From Trifolium pratense (lineage: Eukaryota > Streptophyta > Magnoliopsida > Fabales > Fabaceae): a stretch of 64,000 bases of DNA. Positions 21,307 through 32,527 of the stretch are shown here, one piece after another (position 1 is the stretch's first letter; every line of letters begins with the position of its first letter). The notes beneath the pieces were generated by a model, which did no database searches, had not been told where the DNA came from, and saw only the letters and a list, made by a program, of their open reading frames with translations. The translations under genes and the position numbers were made by a program. Location: assembly GCF_020283565.1 (NCBI RefSeq), contig NC_060059.1, positions 3,665,501-3,729,500 on the forward strand. The letters are read 5' to 3'.

Positions 21307-21759
21307 AAAAAATGGATGTTTGCTGGACATAACCAGTCCCTTCATAACTTCAAACTTTGCTGCAAAAATGTCTCGCCCAAAACCTGAAACTTGACAACTC
21401 AAACACAGTCCCTCATTATCTTTGTGCCTCACCAATCCCTTACCCATTTTGCTAAAAAAAGGAGAAGCCTTGCCCATTTTTGTCATTCTTGATTATTCAA
21501 TCTTCTGCTTGAGAAAAATAAAAGAACCTTATTCTTTGAGCAAAAGATGTTTTGTCCCAAGATTCAGTTGGTACCAATATTTTGAAAGATTAACTTTTTT
21601 ACAGTAATTTTGGAACTTCCATTCCAATTATTTTCAGGGCTAATTTTATTTGTTGGGTTAATTTTATAACAAACTTAAACCTTAGTGAGCTTTAGTGAGG
21701 AATTCTATTGTAATGTTATGAAACCTACTAGCCTCCTCTGTTATTCTCTTTGGTTATCT

Positions 21760-22360
21760 CTATTGTTAACGGCGTCAACCAAGAACTTTGAGTTGTTTGC
21801 AAATTGAACTCGCTTAAAACCACGATGATTAGCCTCTTTCATAGCCTGTAATAGAGTCCACGCTTCATCTTCCACTACGTAGTAAACAGCTTGCTACAAT
21901 TGAGTCAAGCTAGCCACAAACTGCTCATTGGTATCGCGAAAATAAAGACCCATAGAAGTCACACCGGAACCAACTACAAACGCAGCATCAACATTACATT
22001 TTATCCATCTCACTCCTGGTTTCTCCCACTGAACCAACCCAAGGACCTTCAATAGGAACAACACATTTCAGACGACGAAAGCCATTTATTCAACTTGGCT
22101 CGGTGACCAAATATCGTCATTCCAGATCTTGTCGTTTCAATTATGCCAAATGCACCAAAATATGATGTGAGTCTCCCTAATGTCGTACTGTTCTCGTTTC
22201 TGCACATTTCAAATACCCTGTACGTGACTGTCTCGTGCTGGTACGCTACATTATGCAGTAACTGTGACAATCCTACTGTCAACCAACCCTCGCAGGCTAC
22301 TACACATCCAAAAAACACATGAATGTCACCCACTACCCCGATATCACATGGGAGACGCCC
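21760..22360 (-). pseudogene. LINE ORF2 C-terminal relic (zinc-knuckle plus RNase H)
   Basis: Minus-strand frames, broken by stops and shifts, give first a reverse-transcriptase-linked zinc-finger-like part (CRGRLPCD, VHFGC-like HVFFGCVVACEGW), then an RNase H-like part (WIKCNVDAAF, DEAWTLLQAMKEAN, RGFKRVQF). That is the 3' end of a plant L1-type retrotransposon, related to the better preserved piece at 53910-54491. The 5' part is missing. Confidence 0.65.
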
Positions 22361-22930
22361 CCTACATAACCGTCAAAGTAAGTGACACGTTTTGTGAGGT
22401 TATTGAGCTTTCCAAAATTCAAATACCATTCCAATTACCGGCCACATGGTGCCTATATATCACTTCGAATAATACATCTCATGGCACTCATTCCACCCTA
22501 TCCTCTGTCTTTAATCGAATAACCCTGATAATTAGAATTTCAAGGCCACATGGACAATTTGTTCAATGGCCAAAGCCTTCATTTTCAAATGTTAATATTA
22601 TTTACAACTTCCTTGCAAACCAAAAACTTCTCTTTATAATATAGAATTTAATAAAATTATTCTTTTCATTCTTTATGATCAGTTTAATTTTCAATCTTAT
22701 TAATTTCCTATCTTTAAGAGTCAAGAATGTCTGCCAAATAAAATTCCAATATAATTTTGTCAACATTTACTTCTATAATTTTCACTTATATATCATAATA
22801 TTTGTTTATCTATGCGCAGGTTGTCATAATCAAGTAGATGAAGAGATGTTAGTAATACATCATATAGTAAAAGAGAATATTTAACTTCAAATTAAAGAGA
22901 AAATATAAAAAAAAAACTACAAGACCATAT
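22361..22930. other. No feature seen
   Basis: AT-rich DNA after the LINE relic; the first 100-200 bases may be further decayed LINE sequence. No gene. Confidence 0.35.
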
Positions 22931-22978
22931 AACATAATATATAAATCTTTAGTAAAAAAAAACATAATATATAAATCT
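22931..22978 (+). mobile_element. Poly(A) micro-insertion with 18-bp target duplication
   Basis: A perfect 18-bp direct repeat (22931-22948 and 22961-22978) flanks 12 bp, TTAGTAAAAAAA. Confidence 0.6.
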
Positions 22979-23169
22979 AGCTAGTTAGCCATAGCTATGA
23001 AATGTGACACTGTTACTACTAATTGGAATATAATTTCCTGTATTGAAATTCTCTACATTTCATACGGTTAATTCCAACTGGAAATCCTGATCCATTACTA
23101 ATTCTACCACACACACACGCACACTCACACACTATTCTTGGCGAGGGCGGGTCAACCAGAGAGAACTCA

Positions 23170-23283
23170 ATGCTCGAAGACGATGGAAATACTCAGACAT
23201 TGCAACGAAACACCTTGCAGCTTGACGAGTTGTTAACAGCTGATGCAGACGATGAATTGTTTGATGCCTCAGATTATCTGCCT
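23170..23283 (+). CDS. Orphan first exon, unrecognised
   Basis: An ATG in fair context (ACTCAATGC) opens a 38-codon acidic frame ending at CCT|GTAAGT, a near-ideal donor site. The peptide (LQLDELLTADADDELFDAS core) is hydrophilic and I cannot assign it. The next acceptable exon was not found in the following 5 kb, so it may be a first exon left by a gene loss, or the start of a gene I cannot see. Confidence 0.35.
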
Positions 23284-23654
23284 GTAAGTTTTTCAAATAT
23301 TATTTCATCATTTTCTATCAATGTTTTTTATAATATAAGTCAAACTCAAAACAGAGCTAGTGGTGTTATTAAAAGATTATAGTTTTAATATTTTCATATA
23401 TGTTAGTAGAACAACATGCTGTTAGAAATAAGTACCTTCTTCTGAAAATAGATTAATGTATGATTATAAGTTATAACTTATATGGTCACACAGTCACACA
23501 ATCACACGTCATATATATAGAAAATTAATAACACTAAGCTCAGTGGACTTTTCAAATTTGAACAGACAAAATTTGTTCAAAGGCATTTCTCAGTTGAAAC
23601 ATAAACAAACTTGCAGTTAATATGTAGACAAAATGGTAACATATGACATTGTCT

Positions 23655-23765
23655 CCACGAATGTAACTCAGTTGGCAGAGACATTGAATATAATATTTAG
23701 GGACCGAGGTTCGAATCCAAGTACTCTCACTTAGTCATGTGAAATTCATACACGTAAGTAAGAGA
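23655..23765 (+). mobile_element. SINE, legume tRNA-like type
   Basis: A box TGTAACTCAGTTGGCAG and intact B box GGTTCGAATCC, 45 bp apart, followed by a short unique part. The same family as 14682-14768. The first half cannot form a tRNA cloverleaf, so it is a SINE and not a tRNA gene. Confidence 0.6.
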
Positions 23766-24216
23766 TTCCTTATTAGAACAATTTTGGCCTTAATTTATGT
23801 TACAATGTATGTTGCGTACTATTCAATTCTATCACCATGAATTCAATCCTAAAGACTTATCTAGCTTATATTGTTGATTAATTCAAATAAATTTTTCACT
23901 TGGAACATTTATTATTTTATTTTTTGTTAAGTCTAAGATCATGTTTTAGTGATCAAAACTATGCTGAGAAGTTATAGCATGTTGAATAATTGAAAATGGC
24001 ACTAACTAGTAGCTAGATATGCAAACATTTTCAAACAGGATGCATATGCTTTCTAAAATGGCAACAAAAATAATGATAAGTTATAGTAATGCTTGGACTA
24101 TCACATGAAGAATTTCAAGTCAACAATCTAATCTTAATTTTTCTTCTAATTCATGTTCTATCACCAAATAAATATTATTAGTTATTAGACTTATAAGGAT
24201 AGATAATTTTTTATAA
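23766..24216. other. No feature seen
   Basis: AT-rich intergenic DNA without recognisable features. Confidence 0.4.
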
Positions 24217-24390
24217 GTTTTTTTTTGTTACAAAAGAGGCCTAAGCCCGGAAAAAGGAAAGCCTAAGCGACAACGACCCTAGGGGTAGCGAACCCCATAA
24301 CACAGCTAAGAGCAACAAACTCAATCTAGCGGGACAATTTTCGTATATGCGAAGTCTCAGGTCATGCACACAACCTATATTAGGAAAAAT
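24217..24390 (-). mobile_element. LINE 3'-end fragment
   Basis: A T-run at 24218-24226 followed by GTTACAAAAGAGGCCTAAGC reads on the minus strand as GCTTAGGCCTCTTTTGTAAC plus poly(A), a 3' untranslated end as found on plant LINEs. The related GGCTTCAGCCCCGC tail lies at 34756-34786. The 5' limit is approximate. Confidence 0.5.
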
Positions 24391-26635
24391 ATAGGTTTAA
24401 TTAATAGGGAAAATATATTGAACACGAGGACATAACAATTTTTGAAAAATATCTAGACCAAAACTACAAACTAGTCAAATTGAAAAGGGACAAAGCTTAC
24501 AAATTAATTAATGGGAAAGGTTGCTTGAGAGATTAAAATCAAATAATCATTATGATAATGTTGCCTACCTAATGATTCCTCAGTTTCTTATTCTTATTGT
24601 GATTGATTACTTATCATTCAAATATATTATTTGGAGACTTGTAATTAATTAAAATTGATTATTTAGCAATTGAAATTAAGCATAGTTGGTGAACCGGCCT
24701 AGTTACCACAACCAGAACTTCACAAAACAAATTTAAAATATCTTAATTAAACATTGTAGTCAACTAATTATATTACTAAATTTTTACATTGTTTTGTTTC
24801 AAATGGACTAAGATTACTAAATTTAGGTAGTATATATGACAATATTTTTCAATATCTCCAAACATTTTTTTAATTGAATATTTGAACTAATTCAACTTTT
24901 GTTTTTGGACTTATTGAACTAATTAAGCTAGTAAAACTCAATCCTATATAATATATATAAAATGAAATAAAATTAGAAAAGAATTTTTTCTTCCCCGTGT
25001 TTCTTTTCTATCCCCTGTTTTTTTCATTTTTGTCTTTATATAAAAATTTTGGAATGTGTTTTCCGAAGTTTTTTTAGTTCAAATTCAAAAAACATATTTC
25101 AGAGTTTTTTTCCAAGGCAAGAAAATTTTGAAAATTCTGTCGTCGGTTTATTTTGTCTGGACTTTGTGCTTTTTAAGTTTTAAATGTTTTCACACCATAA
25201 ATAAAAAAAAAATTGTAAAGTAAAAAATTATCGATTAAAGTGACACTAAGGGGTTTCCAGTTGATAGAGAGAGATTACTGTATGCAGGAATTTTAGTTCG
25301 AACTTCAGGATGAAACCCCTAGATTACTTAAAAAAAAATATATATTCTCATGTTTTTTTTTTAAAACACCTAGTTTCAAAAAAAAGTTAATTCCAAAACG
25401 TAAATTTAGTAATCTTAAGAGAAACACCCCTGATATTTATTTTACAATTCAAATCATTTTTAGGACATCACAATAAAAACACATTTTTCACTAATTTTTT
25501 GACAAAGTTATACTACGAAATGCTTTTACTTGTCTTTGTTTCTCTCCTTCCTATAGTACTTTATAATTCCTAAAAGCAACAAGTTATGGTGAGGACTCTT
25601 TGTTGTGTCTTTCTTCAAGTTACGGTTAGGACCATGACATCACATAGATATGGGGTTTAAAATGTATCTTTGGATCAAAGAAGATTATAACAATATCATG
25701 AGGGACCACCCTAATATACCATAGTCTCACGTGTTTATGTTCAATGTCACATTGTTCGTTTAGTAATTAACAACGGTATATTCAATGATTAATAATATTA
25801 TCCACATAGATTTATATCAATCACAAACCCATGAAGGATATCTTAAAGGCCGTGCAAATCTGTCCTTACGATGGTACTTGCTTAGCTTAATTCCTAGTAC
25901 ATTTCTCTTAGGAGGATTGAAGTACGCAGTTTTCATGCTATTTTTTATCTCAGCTGTTAATTATTGATCAGATAGTTTAAAATGATAAAGTAATAAAATC
26001 AATTAAAAAGATCTTAGTCGTGCGTGTCAGGTCTAACGGTCATAAATGACTATTGTGAAAAAACTATGTCAACATTGACCTAGAAAATCGGCTTTGCACT
26101 TAGGACCCCTCTACTTATATAAACCAATACTCAAATTTGATTTTATTTGATATGGGATTCTTAAAAAGTGCAGTATGTTTAATATTAACCTCTAAAAAAT
26201 ATTCAAAAATAGACCATTACCACACACTCTCTTCTAAAATAAGAAAATGACGGTTTTCAAAACATTAATTTTTCGTTGTAAAAAAAATAATTAATTTTTC
26301 ATGTCATAACTAAAATCAATTTATTTGGTGTAAAATTTAGACTAAATACATTAATTTTTACTAATTTATTAGACGCTGACCTCCTTAGCTTGTTTCTTTT
26401 CTACCCTCACGATTTTTAATTTTGTCCTTGTAAAAAAATCGGTTCGCAGAAACCTTTAATTTTCTAGTGTAAATTTAGTAACTATCAGTTTCTAGAACCC
26501 AATAAAAAAATTTAAGGCAAAAAACAAAAATCAGTTTCTAAAAACTGATTGCGAGGGCAAAATTGAAAATCAGAGAGGTAGAAACAGGGTCGGAAAACAA
26601 ATTATCAACATTAAATGACCGTTTACAAACCCTTA
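24391..26635. other. Gene-free AT-rich stretch
   Basis: No gene, RNA or clear transposon end is seen on either strand. A few short palindromic or repeated pieces (for example CAGTTTCTAAAAACTG near 26532) suggest old transposon debris. Confidence 0.4.
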
Positions 26636-27557
26636 GGGCCCGTTTGGTGCGCAGGATAGGATAGTGACAGGATAGGATATACAACAGGATAGTGATAGAA
26701 TAGGATATCAGCAGGATAAAAGTTATCCTCAGTTATCCTATCCTGTGTTTGGTGCACACAGGATAATAAACATGATAACTATTATATCATATTTTTAATA
26801 CATATTTGTTCATACCAATATGATAAGATACATAACATATTTAAATGACAAAATTACCCTCGTAAAACAATTGTTATTTGTTAAAATTTATATTGTAATA
26901 CTTTGAATTTTATAAATAAAAATATAAATAAGTAATTGTACAAAAAGAAAAAGTAATCAAATAACTTTAAATTTTAAATACAAATCATGAGAAAATAAAC
27001 AAATTAAGTTTTTTATATGATTCATGATCAAATAAATAACTCAATTATACATGTTAGATAAGCTAAATAAATATATGATATATGTAAATAATAAAACTAC
27101 CATTGCAAAAGAATTATATTTAAGTTGTTATTAAATTTAAATTAATATTCTTATTTTGCAATTTTTTAATAATTATTTTAATTTAAAATATTGTAATTTT
27201 AGGAGAATTTTGATTTTTTAGATTATATAAATTACAAAATTACCCTTGTGAGAAAATCACATATATATTTAAAAATTAATTATTTTATTATTAATTTACT
27301 ATCAAATTATTTTATTAATTTTCAATTTTTTATTTTAAAATATATTTTATAGAATAAATCAACGATTTTTTTTTTCTTATCCTATCCTGCTGGTAACCCA
27401 GCTCAAATTCAGGATAAGGATTTTAACTAGAGAAACAGGATAGGATAAGCTTCAGGATTAACTTATCATATCCTGTTGTGTCACCAAACACTGGATTGAG
27501 ACAGGATATGATATAGTTATCTTATCCTGTCTCTTATCCTGTGCACCAAACGGGCCC
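26636..27557. mobile_element. Tourist-like (PIF/Harbinger) element, 922 bp
   Basis: Terminal inverted repeats GGGCCCGTTTGGTGCGCAGG at 26636 and its mirror CACCAAACGGGCCC ending 27557, flanked by TTA on both sides (26633-26635, 27558-27560), the 3-bp target type of PIF/Harbinger. Subterminal AGGATAGGATA/TATCCTATCCT repeats line both ends. The core is more than 80% A+T with no transposase, so it is non-autonomous. Confidence 0.9.
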
Positions 27558-28274
27558 TTAAGAGACAGATTTTAAAATCCATGTTTGTAGATTCTATGTA
27601 ACAACTTCATGAGAGTGAGGAATGCATGCAATGCAAGTAGTAGTTTATATGAGAGTTAGAGAGTAGGTGTCCCTACCCATATGATTGAAATGGAACAGAT
27701 TCTTGTTCCTACCTGACCCCCACGAGATCAGTTATGGACTTATGGAAACTTAGTAAAAAATTTCAAGAGGGACCACAAAACTAGTTAACCAAGATCACAC
27801 AATATTCACCAAATTACTTGCACCACAATTCAACATCCAATGATGAAAATTAGTTTCTTCATTCTTTTCTTTGTTATTTTACTTTTTTGGGATAATATAT
27901 GTTCCATAGTTGTAGCTATATATGATTGCAATATATCAAATTGAATATGTGTTTTATTAGAGAAAAAAAATTAGATCGATAAAAATTAATGTATCTGATC
28001 AAAATTTTAAATGAAATATATCAATTTTTGTCGAGTGAATTTTTTCTTATATTTAAGATTGTCAATAGCTAGTATTGTAAACTAGAACTACTGACCCCCG
28101 AACTAGATTAGGTAATTCAGTGAGTTGGATACTGGTGGTGAAAACAAACAAAAATTATAAAAAAAACATGTATAACTTATAGATCACTATTTTCAAACTA
28201 TGATTTAATTAATTCTTCTAATTAAATATTAAGAGAAAAATGTTTATAATTAATGAAAGATGTAAGATACATAC
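27558..28274. other. No gene seen
   Basis: AT-rich DNA between the Tourist element and the TGA exon. No neighbouring exon of the TGA gene could be found in it. Confidence 0.4.
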
Positions 28275-28514
28275 CTGTCTGACAAAAGTTTCAAGAGTAG
28301 AGAGCTTGTTGATGGCAAGAGCCATTTGTCCCATGTAGTTAGCCATATTAGGAGGACAGCTTAAAGAGTCTGATGTTATAGTCTCTGAAAGAGATTGGTT
28401 AAGTGCATCAAGCCCTTGTGAAAGTGCTTCTTCTGCTTCTTGTGTTGATTGTTGCAACCCACATATTCCAAGTATTTGTTGCTCCGTAAGTGGCTCTATT
28501 TGACTTACAATTAT
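28275..28514 (-). pseudogene. TGA-type bZIP factor, isolated DOG1-domain exon
   Basis: An 80-codon exon with a good acceptor (TTTTAG before 28514) and donor (CAG|GTATGT after 28275). It reads VSQIEPLTEQQILGICGLQQ, then STQEAEEALSQGLDALNQS and ANYMGQMALAINKLSTLE. This is the DOG1 region of TGA-class bZIP transcription factors, which bind TGACG promoter elements in defence and development. The upstream bZIP exons and the final exon are not visible within about 700 bp on either side. The exon is undamaged, so either it is a recent fragment or its partners lie behind large introns. Confidence 0.6.
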
Positions 28515-28977
28515 CTAAAACGTACACATATTCATCAAATAAAACATATTACTAATTAATTTAACCCAAAAGTTACTATATATAAAAATAGGAGGACAAA
28601 AAATAAATCTCAAATACAAAGCAGAAATGGATCGAGTACCAGAAGTATCCAACACACACCTCAAAAAATTAAAGAGAGAACAAAAAAACAGAGAAGCGAA
28701 CATGACACCGGTCACATCCACCAAAAAGCTACTTCGATCAACAACGAATACTTGTATATGAAATTGTAGTTTTATTTTTGTCAAAGAATCTAACGATAAA
28801 ACTCACACATGCGAGTGTGGAAAAGCAAGATATTGTTGATTCGAACACGTGTCTTATCCCTTCATATAATATCATAGTTTACTTTCACGGATTAAAAAAT
28901 TTAATTTATTGATGAAAAATTAGAGTTTCACATTTGCATTTTTTTTAGTCAAGACACTACTAAAAAATTTGCTGGAC

Positions 28978-29246
28978 ATGGTTATAGTAAGTAGCGAAAA
29001 CAGCAGTGGAATGAATCCATGATAAAACAGAAGGAATATTGTGTTCAAAAGCTACATCACAAACCCATGGAAGGAAAGGGTTGTTTATGATACATGAAAT
29101 TGGTTTGTTTGAATCAGCATGATTCTTAATCATTTGAGAAACAAACTTTCTCCCAACAACCTCAAGTTCTGCTATATGTGGTCAAGAGGACTAACATCTT
29201 CCGGTAAACCATCATGAAAGAACTCAAAAATGAGAGAACCAAAGTA
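28978..29246 (-). pseudogene. UGT84-type glucosyltransferase fragment
   Basis: Closely similar to 30693-30975 inside the neighbouring intact gene (about codons 70-160), with a gap of about 14 bases and small shifts that break the frame. Both ends stop abruptly in unrelated DNA. It is the relic of a tandem copy. Confidence 0.85.
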
Positions 29247-29725
29247 TTTTTTTTTTATACATGTGAGGGCAAACGTCTGAAGAAAGAGCCAAAGCTTTTG
29301 TTACAAACATAATACATCAAATCATTAAAAGATTAATGTCGTACCTAGTATTACTATTTCCATAATGATATGTAAACAGTTTGCATGGAATATATTACAT
29401 GGTAGTACATTTTTGGGTGATTTCTTAAGAACACATTTTATTTAAATATATATATATATTATATATTTATTGAGGTCAACAATTCTAATAAGTTTACAAA
29501 AAATATTTACATAAGTTTTTTTATATTAAATACTATGGGCTATCATAATTGACCGTCTCAAAAAAATAATTGACCGTCTCTAGTAGCGCATGTTCACTTA
29601 CTTCTTATTATTGTGCTTCTAAAATTAGAGAAGTGTTCACCAATTTGGGATTTTGCATTCAAATGTGACACGGATTTATTATACTAGGAAAAAGCAAATA
29701 ATCATTACTAAAACCTTACAATCCA
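29247..29725. other. 3' flank of the UGT gene
   Basis: AT-rich, with an AT microsatellite near 29446-29468. No other feature. Confidence 0.4.
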
Positions 29726-31168
29726 TTAAATCTTCTGAATGTTAACAATGCCATGTTTCTTAATGTCTTCAATAAACTCATCAAGATTCCGATGAGAGGA
29801 TCCACCGTCAGCCACCACATTCTCTGCCGCCTTCTTCCACTTCACTGCATTTTTCTTCAATTCCTCTGCTTTTCCCCCTGTTGTAGCTTCCAATAAGCAC
29901 TTTTTCACAACATCTCTTGTTATCAATTTGTTTTCCATAAAACCATAACCCAATCTAATCCCTACACCAAAAACATCAACCAAGAACTTGGCATTTGTAA
30001 CTTGATCACCCCATGCTGGAAAGGCCAACATTGGTACACCTAAACTTAGTGCTTCCATTGATGAATTCCAACCACAATGTGTTATGAAACATGTGACTGA
30101 AGGATGAGCAAGTACTTCTTCTTGTGGACTCCATTTCACCACTTTCCCTCTCTCATTTGTTTCCTCTAAAAACCCATTTGGTAAAACATGTTCCTTTCGG
30201 CCCATTTCCTTAGGAGGTGGTTTTATTACCCACAAAAATGAAACTTTAGAATCCAATAAGCCATATGCAATTTCATTCACTTGTTCTTGTGGAAGATACA
30301 CAAGAGTCCCAAATGAAATATAAACAACAGAATCTTTTGGTTTTGTGTTAAGCCACTCTATAATATTACAATCATCACTCTTAACAAAATCCCCTCGAAT
30401 ATTATTTGCACTTTTGATTATTGGATTCTTGAACAATGGACCAATGGGTCTCATAAGAATTGAATTTTTTGAACAATAATCAATGAAATCATGTTCTAGT
30501 TCTTCATATGAATCAACCAGTACACAAAAAGCTTTTGATAAATTCTTAAACTGTCCTAAGATGAGTTCACCAAGAAATTGATATTTACTTAAAGGATGCA
30601 GAAAATCTGGAATTTCATTATGTTTAAGAACTAATGAAGAGTTGAGTTGAACATCAATATAAGGTTCTGAATCAGAAGGAAAACGTACCAGTTTATGGAA
30701 ATAGTTATAGTAAGCAGTGAAAACAGCAGTGGATTGAATCCATAATAAAGCAGAAGGAATATCATGTTCATAAGCTACATCACAAACCCATGGAAAAAAT
30801 GGATTGTTTATGATGCAAGAAATTGGTTTGTTTGACTCAACATGATTCTTAATCATTTGAGAAAGAAATTGTTTTCCAACAAGTTCAAGTTGTTTTGAAT
30901 AGCCATCGTGACCTATTTTAATGAGAGCATCATCTTCTAAACCATCATCAAAGAACTCAAAAGTGAGGGAACCTTCACCTATTGGTGTGGCTGATTTATC
31001 AGTGATGTTGTTAACAGTTTTCATGTTTTTGCCAGCTTTTTCTGTTGTTATGAAGATGACAGAAGAACCCTTTGCAGCAAGACATTTTGCTAATCTAAGA
31101 AGAGGGTTTATGTGTCCTTGTGCTGGATAAGAGACAAGGAGAATGTGAGTGGGAGCTTCGGATCCCAT
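29726..31168 (-). CDS. UDP-glucosyltransferase, UGT84 (group L) type
   Basis: A single-exon gene of 480 aa from the ATG at 31168. It transfers glucose from UDP-glucose to small acceptors; UGT84 relatives form glucose esters of hydroxycinnamic, benzoic or indole acids, in the cytosol. The acceptor cannot be told from sequence. Visible: N-terminal HILLVSYPAQGHINPLLRL with catalytic-type His19, and the 44-residue PSPG donor box at 346-389 (WSPQEEVLAHPSVTCF start, HCGWNSSMEALSLGVP middle, WGDQ end). The closing Gln fits UDP-glucose. FVDVFGVG-like LVDVFGVGIRLG after the box is typical of group L. A further in-frame ATG exists at 31201 (adding 11 Lys-rich residues), but a TATA box lies only about 10 bp before it, so I chose 31168. 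Intact, with a broken tandem fragment 0.5 kb downstream. Confidence 0.93.
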   Translation of the reverse strand: MGSEAPTHILLVSYPAQGHINPLLRLAKCLAAKGSSVIFITTEKAGKNMKTVNNITDKSATPIGEGSLTFEFFDDGLEDDALIKIGHDGYSKQLELVGKQFLSQMIKNHVESNKPISCIINNPFFPWVCDVAYEHDIPSALLWIQSTAVFTAYYNYFHKLVRFPSDSEPYIDVQLNSSLVLKHNEIPDFLHPLSKYQFLGELILGQFKNLSKAFCVLVDSYEELEHDFIDYCSKNSILMRPIGPLFKNPIIKSANNIRGDFVKSDDCNIIEWLNTKPKDSVVYISFGTLVYLPQEQVNEIAYGLLDSKVSFLWVIKPPPKEMGRKEHVLPNGFLEETNERGKVVKWSPQEEVLAHPSVTCFITHCGWNSSMEALSLGVPMLAFPAWGDQVTNAKFLVDVFGVGIRLGYGFMENKLITRDVVKKCLLEATTGGKAEELKKNAVKWKKAAENVVADGGSSHRNLDEFIEDIKKHGIVNIQKI

Positions 31169-31210
31169 TTTCTTTTTCTTTGGTTTCTTGTTTGGAGTCA
31201 TAGAGAGGGA

Positions 31211-31220
31211 CTTTTATATG
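31211..31220 (-). promoter_or_regulatory. TATA box of the UGT gene
   Basis: CATATAAAAG on the minus strand. A start of transcription 25-30 bp downstream falls near 31185, between the ATGs at 31201 and 31168, which favours the second ATG. Confidence 0.55.
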
Positions 31221-31225
31221 CATAG

Positions 31226-31500
31226 GAGTAGCCGGGGAATATACTTTTACTTTGAAATTTATCCCGGGTTTCTGATAATTTAGAGTTCAATTGCGAGATA
31301 AATAAAATTTGATAAAAATTATTTGTACCAAAAATCAAATTTGGATTCTCATTTTAGATTCTTCTAAATAATTCGTCTTAAAGAAAGTTCATTGATTTAA
31401 GGAAAATATATTTATGTGGAGTTGACCGGAGTTTCCCTACTCGTAAGGTTAGACACCAAAAATTTTATTGTGGTATAGATATCCCTCAAAGACACTTCAA
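31226..31500. repeat. Dispersed repeat, copy B, in the UGT promoter
   Basis: Aligned with 152-440. It begins within 10 bp of the TATA box and makes up the proximal promoter of the UGT gene. Confidence 0.65.
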
Positions 31501-31844
31501 ACAAGGTGGTTAGACATGAGAAAACATCTCAACGTGCGTTTTATACAATTTATATATGTTTTCCGGCACCAAAAACTATGAATCTTCTAAAAAAAAAGTA
31601 AAAGATCATGCATAACAATATGGTGTCTGATAAATTCATGGATGTAGGTTTTCAAAAGATTAGTTTTAACAGTGCAGTTTGTTGTTTGTTAGTTATGATA
31701 ATAAAATATTTATCTATTTGAGTACAATTTCTTAGTTTACTTTTCATTTCACAAGTCATATAATAATCAACGTTGCTCTCGTGAGAATTAATTAGTGTTA
31801 TATAGTATTCTCTATAGTCAATCTCTTTTATTTATTTATTTTGA

Positions 31845-31906
31845 CAAATCTATACTCAATCTCTTAATTTTTTTTTGTTTGGCAAATCTATACTCAATCT
31901 CTTAAT
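31845..31906 (-). mobile_element. Poly(T) micro-insertion with 24-bp direct repeats
   Basis: A perfect 24-bp repeat (31845-31868 and 31883-31906) flanks only TTTTTTTTGTTTGG (14 bp). On the minus strand this is CCAAAC plus a poly(A) tail. Confidence 0.6.
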
Positions 31907-32527
31907 ACTTAATATTATAATCAACGTTGCTCACATGATATCGATCTTCATCTTTTAATACTTAATAGTTTTATTATATTAAAAATAAAGTCATAATGTA
32001 GTAAATGTACTATTTGTTGTTACCTGCTCTAACATGTGTACGTAGCCTTCTTTTCGGTAACATTTTAGATTGCATCTTGTGGTGGATATTATTATATCAA
32101 GAGATCACAGGGAGGGGTAACATTTTTATAAGTATGAAACGAAGTTAAGGTAAAAAAATAAAAGAAAATGTCTTAATACGTAACTAGTGCTATATGTTAC
32201 TAGCATAGTAATGATAAAGAAAAGAGTATAGGAAAGTACCAGAGTAAAAAATAACCTTCAAATTCACAGCGCACTCTACAGCTTCACTGAGTGGTTTTAA
32301 CTTTTTCCCTCTTTTCATCGAATGGTTTGGAATGTATTTTTCCAAATAATGGCTTTAACTTCAACAATTCAGTTAGTAGTAAACCAAGATAGTAAAAAAA
32401 TACTCATGTGGGATCTGTTATCATCATATTTACAGACAGAAGATCAAAGTGGATGGACTCCATTGTATGTTTAATGGATCTATAACGCGTTATATTACAT
32501 GATCATCTTAATGGAAGGAAGCAAGCT
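31907..32527. other. Intergenic, UGT promoter side and lipase 3' flank
   Basis: AT-rich DNA with no recognisable feature. Confidence 0.4.

Noticed and set aside
30921..31130. Plus-strand open frame opposite the UGT gene
   Set aside because: Shadow of the coding strand. Similar shadows opposite lipase exon 1 (36356-36607) and the ELP3 and kelch exons were also discarded.
31169..31201. Longer UGT start giving 491 aa
   Set aside because: The TATA box is only about 10 bp upstream of this ATG, and family members begin with the MGS-type start at 31168. Not excluded, only less likely.
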